Below, piece by piece: positions 54,339 through 64,000 of a stretch of 64,000 nucleotides of DNA. The notes under the pieces were generated by a model. It was not told the origin of the DNA. It did no database searches and was given only the letters and a program-made list of their open reading frames with translations. Position 1 is the stretch's first letter, and every line of letters begins with the position of its first letter. The DNA is taken from positions 8,449,001 through 8,513,000 of the forward strand of contig CATIUR010000006.1 of NCBI GenBank assembly GCA_949592205.1, in the 5' to 3' direction. The stretch is from Helichrysum umbraculigerum. Lineage: Eukaryota > Streptophyta > Magnoliopsida > Asterales > Asteraceae. The translations under genes were made by a program, and so were the position numbers.

Positions 54339-56684
54339 TGTAACACCCCCAAATTTAATGATTTGCGGAAGCTTGATTTGGGTGTTACTAATCAATAACA
54401 AGGCGCAAAGATAAATAGCAAACGACTCTATATGCGTCGTTTTAACAAAATATATTGATAACCGAAATGTTTACAACATTTAAAGATTTACAAAGCTCGA
54501 GTTTAAATAAAATGAGATTTCAGTACATAAGTACTTGTACAAAATATACTAATGCAAGAAAATCTCAATCGTCTGTATGCTGACTCGAGCTAAGGTCCTG
54601 AAGCAGAAACATCCTACTGCTGGGTACCTGCGATATATGCTAAAAGGTCAGCTATAAAGCTGGTGAGCTCACAGGTTTGAAATCAGTTATTATAGTATGA
54701 ACCGCAAGATTTAAATAATGAATTGCATCTAGCAATTAAATAATGAATTGCATCCCGCAATTAAATGATAGTCATCGTGTATACAGCCATGAGCACATAG
54801 TTGAGCTTAACTCGAGGGTCGAGTCCCCTATAGAGAATTCCGGGCGAGGTGCCTCCACGAATGCCTAATCCACATTCGTCTTCCCAAATATTAGTACGTC
54901 CGTTTACCCGGTTAGTGCTTGCTAACCCGGACGAGGTGGGTCAATCCTATATGGTACCATATACTAATATTCACGCTACAACGTATTAACAACTATGCTG
55001 ACGGAGGACTTTAAAATGATTAGTTTCGAAAAACTCATGTAGTATATGAAAAGTTGGTACTTGCGTTCACATGTTAAAAGTTGAGCAGTATATCACACCC
55101 CTGAGTAAAACAGTAAAAAGATGGGCTATGAGACTCACCTGAGTCTGAATGCGTTTAAACAAACGTAAGTTGATTAGCGAGAAATGAAGTCCAACGACTT
55201 GTAACCTAAGGGTGTCCATGACACGCGATGGTTATAATCATGATTGGGTATCTCAAAAGATCACCCTTGTAGTTGTTACACAACTATATATATGTCTAAA
55301 TTACTACGATTTGGTTGATTTGTTAAGTGTTTGAAAACATGTACGGCCCGTTGGTGACGGATTTGAAATAATAAACCTTAAGTATTATTATCAGGTAATT
55401 GGCGTTTTGCACTTGAAAGTGTGTCCCAAAGTGTTTTATAAGTCGTATCGTATAAGGGTTTGAGGTTATATAGTTCCGACACTTAGTGAAATTGAAATTT
55501 GAAAACCTGCTGTTTTATGCGACACAAAGTTCGTTATGCGACACAAGGGTTGTGTCGCATAGTAGTGCGACACAATGTCCATACGACACAAGGGTTGTGT
55601 CGCATGGATGCGAAATGCTGATTCAACAGCGACATAGTGATTGTGTCGTATGGGGTATGCGACATAGTGGTTGTGTCGCAGGACTTGCGACACTAAATAT
55701 CTGGTACGACATAAGGTACGACACAAGGGATTTTATGCGACATAAAGGCCAAAATACGACACAACATGCGACACAATGCTTGTGTCGCATGGATGAACAC
55801 CAGCCCAGAAAGTCCGGCTGTTAACGTTTTTCCGGCGAAAAATCCGTTTTAAACTCGTTTTTAAGCTATGAAATCGTGTTCTATACATTGTAATGGACAT
55901 ATACTAGTTATAAAAACAACCACAAATGAAAAATACTAAGAATCGAGGGATTTCGGGATTTTGTCGGAAACTTACAAATTGTCGAAATGGAAATCCGGAA
56001 AGATAGAAATGTAGATCGTCGCGAGGTGGTCGTGAATCTCTAAAAATATTGGTGATCCGAGTGCGTATAATGGCGTTATTTGGCGTTTTTGTGGTCGGTG
56101 GTGGTTTTGGAATAAAGAGAGAAAATAGAGTAAGTGAGAGAGAGGAAAGAGAGAAATGAAAAGAAAGAAAAGAAAATGGGAGGTTAAGTCCCCCATTTTC
56201 GGTTTCCGTCTCCGTGCTCCGCGTGGTGTTCGTTTTCTCCGTCGTTTAACGTTTCAATAAATATTTTACATATTAAATGATAAGTTTTAAAATACGAATT
56301 ATTACGCGATATTTTATTTAAATATTTTACAATTCCATTTATATTTGAGTTATAAAATGTAAGTTTGTTTATTTAGTTTGCGCGTTTTAAACATTTTGAA
56401 TTGTGTACGATCTGTTTGTACGATACGATTGACTACGAAATATTATCATAATAATATTTTTGACATAAAGCGTTATTTAATAAAATTGGTCACCAACGTC
56501 CGTATAAAATTGAATCGAAATACATTCGATTTAAATTGCGTACGATTTAATCAAATCGCATTTTCGTATATATTCAACAATATATATATAATTCGATACA
56601 TTAATTAGCCTAACACAGAACTAATTACATATATTAACATACGATTAGGCACTAATTACTAGTCCTAATTTGGCGGGTGTTACA
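54339..56684 (-). repeat. Element E 3' LTR
   Basis: 2,346 bp with sense termini TGTAACACCC...GGGTGTTACA. A stem-loop at 54857-54879 (ACGAATG/CATTCGT) corresponds to A's ACGAGTG/CACTCGT. Two AATTGC/GCAATT hairpins lie near 54721-54764. Donor-like GTAAGT is at 55970-55975 (minus) and an acceptor-like CAG at 54628-54630. Confidence 0.95.
55518..55790 (-). repeat. TGTGTCGCA-type hairpin array in E 3' LTR
   Basis: GCGACACAA and TTGTGTCGC alternate, with 3-nt loops around 55539-55561 and again near 55585-55605. Offset is 0.89-1.17 kb from the sense 5' end of the LTR. Confidence 0.87.
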
Positions 56685-56719
56685 TTCTCCCCCTGTTAGA
56701 AGAATTTCGTCCCGAAATT
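56685..56719 (-). promoter_or_regulatory. Element E polypurine tract and 3' palindrome
   Basis: AACAGGGGGAGAA on the minus strand (56685-56697) abuts the LTR. The palindrome AATTTCG-GGA-CGAAATT is at 56703-56719 and reaches the stop codon of the frame. Confidence 0.82.
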
Positions 56720-59700
56720 TAGCTCGGAGTCGTGTTTGATGTAGAATCAGTGAATAGTTGAGGATATTTGAGTCGCATTTGGTCTTCCCGTTCCCAGGTG
56801 AATTCCGGACCACGCCGCGAATTCCATCTGACCTTGACGATGGGAATACGACTTTGTTTCAGTTGTTTGACCTCGCGGTCCATAATTTCAGCGGGTTCCT
56901 CAACGAAGTGAAGTTTATCGTCAACACGAATTTCATCTAGTGGAATAATAAGTGTCTCATCAGACAGACACTTCTTCAGATTTGAAATATGAAAAGTAGG
57001 GTGCACGCTGCTGAGTTCGGATGGCAGCTGCAATCGATAAGCTACGGGGCCAATCCGTTCGAGGATCTCAAACGGCCCGATGTACCTGGGGTTCAACTTC
57101 CCGCGTTTACCAAAACGGATGACGCCTTTCCAAGGCGATACTTTTAAGAGTACTCGATCCCCAACTTGGAACTCGAGTGGTTTGCGTCTCACGTCAGCAT
57201 AACTTTTCTGACGATCACGTGCGGCTTTAAGTCGGTTTTGGATTTCCACAATTTTCTCAGTGGTGGCGCGTATGAGTTCAGGACCAGTGAGTTGACTATC
57301 TCACACTTCAGTCCAACAGATCGGTGATCGGCACTTACGACCGTACAGTGCCTCAAAAGGTGCAGCCTTAATGCTGGCGTGATAGCTGTTATTGTACGAG
57401 AATTCGCACAACGGTAGATGTTTTTCCCAGTTTGTACCGAAATCAACTACGCAGGCGCGTAGCATATCTTCCAGGGTTTGGATGGTTCGTTCACTTTGGC
57501 CGTCGGTTTGAGGATGGTATGCGGTACTCATGTCAAGGCGAGTACCCAAAGCTTTCTGAAGTGATTGCCAAAAACGAGAAGTGAAACGGGCATCTCTGTC
57601 AGAGATGATCGAGATTGGAACGCCGTGATGAGAAACGATTTCCTTGATGTAGATTTGTGCAAGGCGCTCCATTTTATCGTTTTCCTTGATTGCCAGGAAA
57701 TGAGCAGATTTGGTGAGACGATCGACGATCACCCAAATGGTATCGCAACCGCTCGACGACTTTGGTAGTTTGGTTATGAAATCCATGGCAATTTGTTCCC
57801 ATTTCCATTCAGGGATTTCAGGTTGTTGGAGTAAGCCGGAAGGCTTTTGATGTTCGGTTTTGACTTTCGAGCAAGTAAGACACTTGCTGACATAAGTGGC
57901 GATTTCAGCTTTCATGTTTGGCCACCAATAAAATTCCTTGATTTCGTGGTACATCTTATCGGATCCCGGATGGATAGAATATTTAGACTTGTGAGCTTCA
58001 TCCATCACCAAGTCTCGTAGGTTCCCGAAATTAGGCAACCAGATTCGGTTTGAGAAATACCTAATCCCGTTAGATTTGATTTCAAATTGTTTGTCAATAC
58101 CCCGTAAGGCTTCATTTTTGATGTTTTCAGGTTTCAGGGCTTCGATCTGAGCGGTATGAATCTGAACGGTAAGATCGTTGTGAATGGTCATACTGAGAGC
58201 TCGGACTCGAAGTGGTTTCGGTCGTTCCTTTCGGCTGAGGGCATCGGCTACAACATTAGCCTTCCCTGGATGGTACTTGATCTCGCAGTCGTAATCGGTA
58301 AGCAACTCGACCCATCGACGTTGCCTCATATTGAGATCCTTCTGATCGAATATATGTTGGAGACTTTTATGATCGGTAAAGATTGTGCACTTAGTGCCGT
58401 AGAGATAATGTCTCCAGATCTTGAGAGCAAAAACTACAGCTCCAAGTTCGAGATCATGGGTGGTGTAGTTCTTTTCGTGAATTTTCAGTTGTCGTGAGGT
58501 ATAGGCAATGACTTTGTCTCGTTGCATCAGCACGCACCCGAGACCTTGGTGAGAAGCATCGCAGTATACCACGAAGTCATCGGTGCCTTCGGGTAAGGAT
58601 AGGATTGGAGCACTGCAAAGCTTTTGTTTCAGAAGTTGGAACGCTGACTCTTGTTTATCGGTCCAATCGAACCTTTTGTCCTTCTGAGTCAGTACCGTGA
58701 GTGGTTGAGCTATTTTGGAGAAGTTTTCGATAAATCGCCGATAGTACCCAGCAAGACCCAAGAATTGTCGTACTTCAGTTGCAGAGGTGGGTGCTTGCCA
58801 GTCTTTGATAGCCTCGATTTCTGAAGGGTCAACGTGGATTCCCTGACTGTCGATCACGTGACCAAGAAATTGAACGGTTTGTATCCAGAACTCACACTTA
58901 GAGAATTTGGCATAGAGCTCCTCGTGTCTGAGTAGTTCTAGAATGGTCTTGAGGTGTTGCGCATGTTCTTGCTCGTTGCGCGAGTAAATGAGTATGTCAT
59001 CGATAAAGACAATGACAAACTTGTCGAGGTAAGGTTTGCACACCCGGTTCAGGAGGTCCATGAATACAGCCGGTGCGTTGGTTAGACCGAAGGCCATCAC
59101 TTGGAATTCGTAGTGCCCGTAACGAGTTCTGAAAGCAGTTTTTGGAATATCGGTGTCGCGAACCCGTAACTGATGATAACCTGATCGCAGGTCAATTTTT
59201 GAGTAGAAACTTGAACCCTGAAGTTGGTCGAACAGATCATCAATGCGAGGAAGTGGATAACGGTTCTTGACGGTCAATTTGTTCAACTCTCGATAGTCGA
59301 TGCACATTCTGAATGAACCGTCCTTCTTTTTAACAAATAAGACCGGAGCTCCCCAAGGTGAAGAACTCGGTCTAATGAATCCTCTATCCAGAAGTTCCTG
59401 TAACTGGGCGGACAACTCCTGAAGTTCGGATGGGGCTAAACGGTACGGTGCGCGGGCCACCGGTGCGGCACCCGGCACGAGATCGATTGAGTACTCAACC
59501 TGTCTAGATGGAGGTAAACCAGGTAGTTCTTCCGGAAAGACTTCGGGAAAGTCTCTAACAATTGGCACATCCTCAAGTCGCTTCTCCTCTGACTTCTTCT
59601 CTGTGATGTGTGCGAGTATTGCAGGGTAACCCTTTCTCAGAAATTTTCGGGTTTTTAAGCAAGAGATGATATTGAGTCTCGTCCCACCGGTCTCCCCCTG

Positions 59701-61164
59701 TATGATCAAGGTTCCACCGGCAGCGAGTGGAATGCGGACAATCTTATCGTAACAAACGATTTCTGCTCGGTGTTTGGACAACCAGTCCATTCCAATGATG
59801 ACGTCGAAACTTCCGATTTCAACGGGTACAAGATCGATTGAAAAGGTTTCATCAGCTAGGTTTAAAGTGCAATTAGGTATCACACTATCGGTTTCTATAA
59901 GTTCCCCATTTGCTAGCTCTACAGTGTACTTAACATCTAAGGCAACAGGAGTGATGTCAAGTAGTGGGCAAAAGTCATTAGAGATAAAGCTTCTATCAGC
60001 ACCAGTATCAAATAGAACAGAAGCATGTAAGTTGTTGAGGAGGAACATACCCGAGACCACATTCGGGTCTTGGCGGGCGTCCCCAGATTTTATGACGAAG
60101 GCTCTGCTTCGGGTGTTGTTGTTGTTGCTGTTGCGGTTGTTGTTGTTATTCTTCAGTTTTGGGCACGTGTCCCTGAAGTGCCCTGGTTTCCCACACCCAA
60201 AGCAGACTTTGGGTGGTTTGGTGTTGTTGTTGGAATTGTTGTTGGCAGGAGAATTGCAATCTTTGGTGAGATGGCCGTACCTCTTGCAATTGTTGCAAAA
60301 GGGACCACATGAACCTTCATGGTGACGGCTGCACTTGGAACAATAGGGTTTGTTCCCAGTGTAGCCCCGTGTGATGTCGGTGGTGGTGTTGTAGGCTTTG
60401 ATGGTGTCGGGTTTCTTGTTTTGTTGGCTGGAGTGGTTGTTGTGGTAGTCAGACCACTTTCGTTTGTTGTTTTGGGAGGATGAAGTGGGTGGTCCAGAAT
60501 CTTGGCTCATGGACATCAGGTCTTGGGCCAATAGGATTGCACCATCAATGGTGGTTTGGTTGGAAGAGGCAACATGCCCCCGAACAGGCTCAGGAAGACC
60601 AAGGATGTACTTCCTGATTTTGTCAGGTTCTGTGCTTACCATAGCTGGGCGGAGGGCGGCTAGTCGTTGAAATCTGGTGGTATAACCATCGATATCACCA
60701 CCCTGAACCTTTAGGTTCCAGAACTCCTCGTCTAGCTTTTGGAGTTTGGCGATTGAGCAGTATTTGGCAGTGAGTTTTGCTTTCAATTCCTCCCAAGTTA
60801 GTTGGTAGGCAATGTCAGCACCCACTGATTGGGTATATGAATTCCACCAAGAGTGGGCATCATCTTCGAGAGAGCAGGTGGCGAAGTTTACTTTGTCGTT
60901 CTCCGCGCATTTGCTGACACGGAAAACAGTTTCCATTTTCTCAAACCATCTGATAAGTCCGATGGCTCCTTCAGAACCTTTGAAGCTGGAGGGTTTGCAG
61001 CTTTGAAAGTCCTTGTAAGAACAAGGTTTAGCAGTAGTGGTTTCAGCGGCATCGCTATTTCTGGTGGAATTTTGAGGAGTATTCCGAGCCAAGGCTTCAG
61101 TAACAGCCTGGGTTATAAGGGATGTAAGCTGAGCATCAGTGTATGGTCTTGACTTTGGCGGCAT
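56719..61164 (-). pseudogene. Gag-pol of element E with one in-frame TGA
   Basis: The frame spans 1,481 codon positions, as in A, and is otherwise undamaged. Codon 1288 is TGA (57301-57303), where A has Gly in WTEVGDSQ; the reading frame is the same on both sides. The stop falls after the integrase catalytic residues (D1128, D1189, E1225) and removes the GPY/F region and chromodomain (56719-57300). Upstream parts are complete: two CCHC knuckles (about 290-335), protease DTG at 386-388 and RT FIDD at 720-723. A second oddity is Ala at 691 in VMAFGLTNAP, where the others have VMPFGL. Gag begins MPPKSRPYTDAQ, nearly the same as C. Loss of the chromodomain should affect target choice and possibly integration. 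Confidence 0.92.
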
Positions 61165-61454
61165 GATTCTTCAATAAAAGAAATGAAGATACGTGAGATT
61201 TCGTAGGGAAGTTGTATTTGTTATAGATGTACATGTATAAAAGTAGTAATACATGACATCAACATGGAAAAATGACAATTAATATGAGTCGAATCATCAA
61301 GGGATATTTGATAGCTAACATGAGTTCAAAGGTTACATCCTATGAATGTATTACAAAAGGCGTCGGGAATTGTTACATCCGACCGAATTATAGAGTAGCG
61401 CTTAGATAGTTACTAGATTACAGGATAGATTACAGGGCAAAGACTACACTAGTC
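61165..61454 (-). other. Element E spacer between pre-gag ORF and gag
   Basis: 290 bp of leader closely similar to C (24140-24426), including TTCATTTCTTTTATTGAAG just before the gag ATG in both. Confidence 0.7.
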
Positions 61455-61940
61455 TTAACGTAGATTAATTTGTTCCATCATCGTGACAAGGCGGTCCACA
61501 GTGTTTGCAAGTCTGCTAGCTTGTCGGGCGTTATCTTCTGCTAGGGCTAGTCGTTGTGTTAGTCCACGAGCATACTCTTCTGCTTCATGTGAGCGCTGTT
61601 CACATTCTTCCATCCTTTGTCGCAGAAGGGCATTTTCCACGCTTATTTCTATTAATTGGTTACGAAGGACATCCATGTTGTTGTTTGTGGTTTCAAGGTC
61701 GTCGGAGACTTGTTTGATGCGTTCAAGGGATGTAAGTCTCCAGTTTTCATTCGTTTCCTGCAGCACGACATCCATGGTGCGAAGTCGCTGCTCGTGTTGG
61801 TTCACCCTAGCGGCTAAGGCCGGCAAAGTGAAGTGAGTGGGGTACGGGCCAGCTCGAGGCAACCTGACGTTCCTCCTAGCTACCCTTGGGTTCTGCAACC
61901 CGGATTGAGAGCGAGATGAATTTGATGGTGTGTTTGCCAT
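61455..61940 (-). CDS. Pre-gag coiled-coil ORF of element E
   Basis: 161 residues between primer site and gag. The N-terminus (MANTPSNSSRSQ) is Ser/Arg-rich. From about residue 40 to the end it is almost continuous charged helix with heptad-like leucines (for example LRNQLIEISVENALLRQRME, about 87-106, and LTQRLALAEDNARQASRL), so an oligomerising coiled coil is likely. There is no zinc or catalytic motif. Its last 16 residues survive in C (24092-24139) and its first five in A (10961-10975), showing that it is ancestral to the group. Function is unknown; by position it could be made from a spliced or subgenomic RNA. Confidence 0.7.
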   Translation of the reverse strand: MANTPSNSSRSQSGLQNPRVARRNVRLPRAGPYPTHFTLPALAARVNQHEQRLRTMDVVLQETNENWRLTSLERIKQVSDDLETTNNNMDVLRNQLIEISVENALLRQRMEECEQRSHEAEEYARGLTQRLALAEDNARQASRLANTVDRLVTMMEQINLR

Positions 61941-62253
61941 TTCTGAGACAAAGCGTTAGTAAGAGTGAGGCCTATATTCATATAGTTCCTATATAATATA
62001 GCCTATTGAGTGTCTAGCATAAACATGTTTAAGTCTCGGTTCTCTCGTGGTCAGAGTCTTCTATTGTACCCTGTTCAGCCATAACTACTTTCAGATCTTA
62101 CACCATCTTTGCTTAATTGTACATAGTTGATCAGGCTATGTTAAATTAAACTCGTATGATGTAATCACTGAACCAGTTATACCTAATAAGGAATACTGCC
62201 TAATGGTCATAGTCTAGGCTCACTAAATGCAACCTAGTTCGCTATAACCTTAG

Positions 62254-62265
62254 GCTCTGATACCA
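62254..62265 (-). promoter_or_regulatory. Element E primer-binding site (tRNA-iMet)
   Basis: TGGTATCAGAGC on the minus strand, three bases inside the 5' LTR. Confidence 0.92.
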
Positions 62266-62268
62266 ATC

Positions 62269-64000
62269 TGTAACACCCTCAAATTTAATGATTTGCGGAA
62301 GCTTGATTTGGGTGTTACTAATCAATAACAAGGCGCAAAGATAAATAGCAAACGACTCTATATGCGTCGTTTTAACAAAATATATTGATAACTGAAATGT
62401 TTACAACATTTAAAGCTTTACAAAGCTCGAGTTTAAATAAAATGAGATTTCAGTACATAAGTACTTGTACAAAATATACTAATGCAAGAAAATCTCAATC
62501 GTCTGTATGCTGACTCGAGCTAAGGTCCTGAAGCATAAACATCCTACTGCTGGGTACCTGCGATATATGCTAAAAGGTCAGCTATAAAGCTGGTGAGCTC
62601 ACAGGTTTGAAATCAGTTATTATAGTATGAACCGCAAGATTTAAATAATGAATTGCATCTAGAAATTAAATAATGAATTGCATCCCGCAATTAAATGATA
62701 GTCATCGTGTATACAGCCATGAGCACATAGTTGAGCTTAACTCGAGGGTCGGGTCCCCTATAGAGAATTCCGGGCGAGGTGCCTCCACGAATGCCTAATC
62801 CACATTCGTCTTCCCAAATATTAGTACGTCCGTTTACCCGGTTAGTGCTTGCTAACCCGGACGAGGTGGGTCAATCCTATATGGTACCATATACTAATAT
62901 TCACGCTACAACGTATTAACAACTATGCTGACGGAGGACTTTAAAATGATTAGTTTCGAAAAACTCATGTAGTATATGAAAAGTTGGTACTTGCGTTCAC
63001 ATGTTAAAAGTTGAGCAGTATATCACACCCCTGAGTAAAACAGTAAAAAGAGGGGCTATGAGACTCACCTGAGTCTGAATGCGTTTAAACAAACGTAAGT
63101 TGATTAGCGAGAAATGAAGTCCAACGACTTGTAACCTGAGGGTGTCCACGACACGCGATGGTTATAATCATGATTGGGTATCTCAAAAGATCACCCTTGT
63201 AGTTGTTACACAACTATATATATATGTCCAAATTACTACGATTTGGTTGATTTGTTAAGTGTTTGAAAACATGTACGGCCCGTTGGTGACGGATTTGAAA
63301 TAATAAACCTTAAGTATTATTATCAGGTAATTGGCGTTTTGCACTTGAAAGTGTGTCCTAAAGTGTTTTATAAGTCGTATCATATAAGGGTTTGAGGTTA
63401 TATAGTTCCGACACTTAGTGAAATTGAAATTTGAAAACATGTTGTTTTATGCGACACAAAGTTCGTTATGCGACACAAGGGTTGTGTCGCATAGTAGTGC
63501 GACACAATGTCCATACGACACAAGGGTTGTGTCGCATGGATGCGAAATGCTGATTCAACAGCGACATAGTGATTGTGTCGTATGGGGTATGCGACATAGT
63601 GGTTGTGTCGCAGGACTTGCGACACTAAATATCTGGTACGACATAAGGTACGACACAAGGGATTTTATGCGACATAAAGGCCAAAATACGACACAACATG
63701 CGACACAATGCTTGTGTCGCATGGATGAACACCAGCCCAGAAAGTCCGGCTGTTAACGTTTTTCCGGCGAAAAATCCGTTTTAAACTCGTTTTTAAGCTA
63801 TGAAATCGTGTTCTATACATTGTAATGGACATATACTAGTTATAAAAACAACCACAAATGAAAAATACTAAGAATCGAGGGATTTCGGGATTTTGTCGGA
63901 AACTTACAAATTGTCGAAATGGAAATCCGGAAAGATAGAAATGTAGATCGTCGCGAGGTGGTCGTGAATCTCTAAAAATATTGGTGATCCGAGTGCGTAT
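62269..64000 (-). repeat. Element E 5' LTR, partial
   Basis: It matches the first 1.73 kb (plus-strand order) of 54339-56684. The window ends inside it, so the sense start of the LTR and the right TSD are missing. Confidence 0.95.
63450..63722 (-). repeat. TGTGTCGCA-type hairpin array in E 5' LTR
   Basis: Partner of 55518-55790, with no difference seen by eye within the array although its flanks differ at several bases. Confidence 0.85.

Larger units (their letters stand above)
54339..64000 (-). mobile_element. Element E: Ty3/gypsy chromovirus, right end outside window
   Basis: Complete 3' LTR (54339-56684), internal region and 1,732 bp of the 5' LTR are visible; the full length should be about 10.3 kb. 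The left flank ggtaa is the expected TSD. About a dozen LTR differences in 1.7 kb were seen by eye, so it is the oldest full-length copy here. Gag-pol has one in-frame stop. The LTR ends match A closely, gag and leader match C, and the hairpin array matches B and G. Confidence 0.94.

Overview
The window looks like pericentromeric or otherwise heterochromatic DNA of a large-genome flowering plant. The evidence is direct: about 87% of it (roughly 55.7 kb) lies inside elements whose target-site duplications (TSDs) or LTR pairs can be read, the polyproteins are chromodomain Ty3/gypsy types, and all primer-binding sites match plant initiator tRNA-Met. A eudicot, perhaps Asteraceae, is plausible, but that is only inference. 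I see no cellular gene, rRNA, tRNA or CRISPR array.

Layout. (1) 1-4034, 13739-14902 and 32755-33672 are pieces of one older sequence full of the palindrome AACACATGTGTT, with two decayed Lys/Glu-rich coding relics and a possible Mutator-like end. It is split by a solo LTR K (1520-3617, TSD acaaa), a full-length element A (4035-13733, minus, TSD gttat) and a gag-only element B (14903-32749, minus, TSD aatat). B's 5' LTR is itself split by a full-length element C (20663-31261, plus, TSD gtccg). (2) 33681-34511 is a hAT-type element J, followed by a tRNA-derived SINE-like sequence. (3) 35173-47162 is full-length element F (plus, TSD aatta), whose 5' LTR carries a solo LTR G (35852-38961, TSD gatga). 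(4) 47583-50216 is a hAT-type MITE I (8-bp TSD aagattga) split by a solo LTR H (47644-49660, TSD gacca). (5) 50225-53405 is non-coding, with a CACTA-like end, a TA microsatellite and a small MITE candidate. (6) 53406-64000 is a partial LTR D interrupted by element E (minus), which runs off the right edge.

A, C, E and F carry a single gag-PR-RT-RNaseH-integrase-chromodomain reading frame (chromovirus, Tekay/Del-like). A and C are uninterrupted. E has one in-frame TGA after the integrase core. F reads through but has Asn at a catalytic RNase H position. B has only gag and would need pol in trans. E has an intact coiled-coil ORF before gag; C has a different ORF there plus the tail of the E-type ORF; A keeps only its first codons.

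The most unusual signal is in the LTRs. Seven LTR types (A, B, C, E, F, G, H) carry an array of short hairpins about 0.75-1.2 kb from the LTR 5' end. Each family uses its own word, and in B, F and G the stems change on both sides together while the loop stays fixed. Array type does not follow the similarity of the flanking LTR, so arrays seem to be exchanged as modules. I offer this as the candidate undescribed system. Its function is unknown and the covariation needs a formal test.
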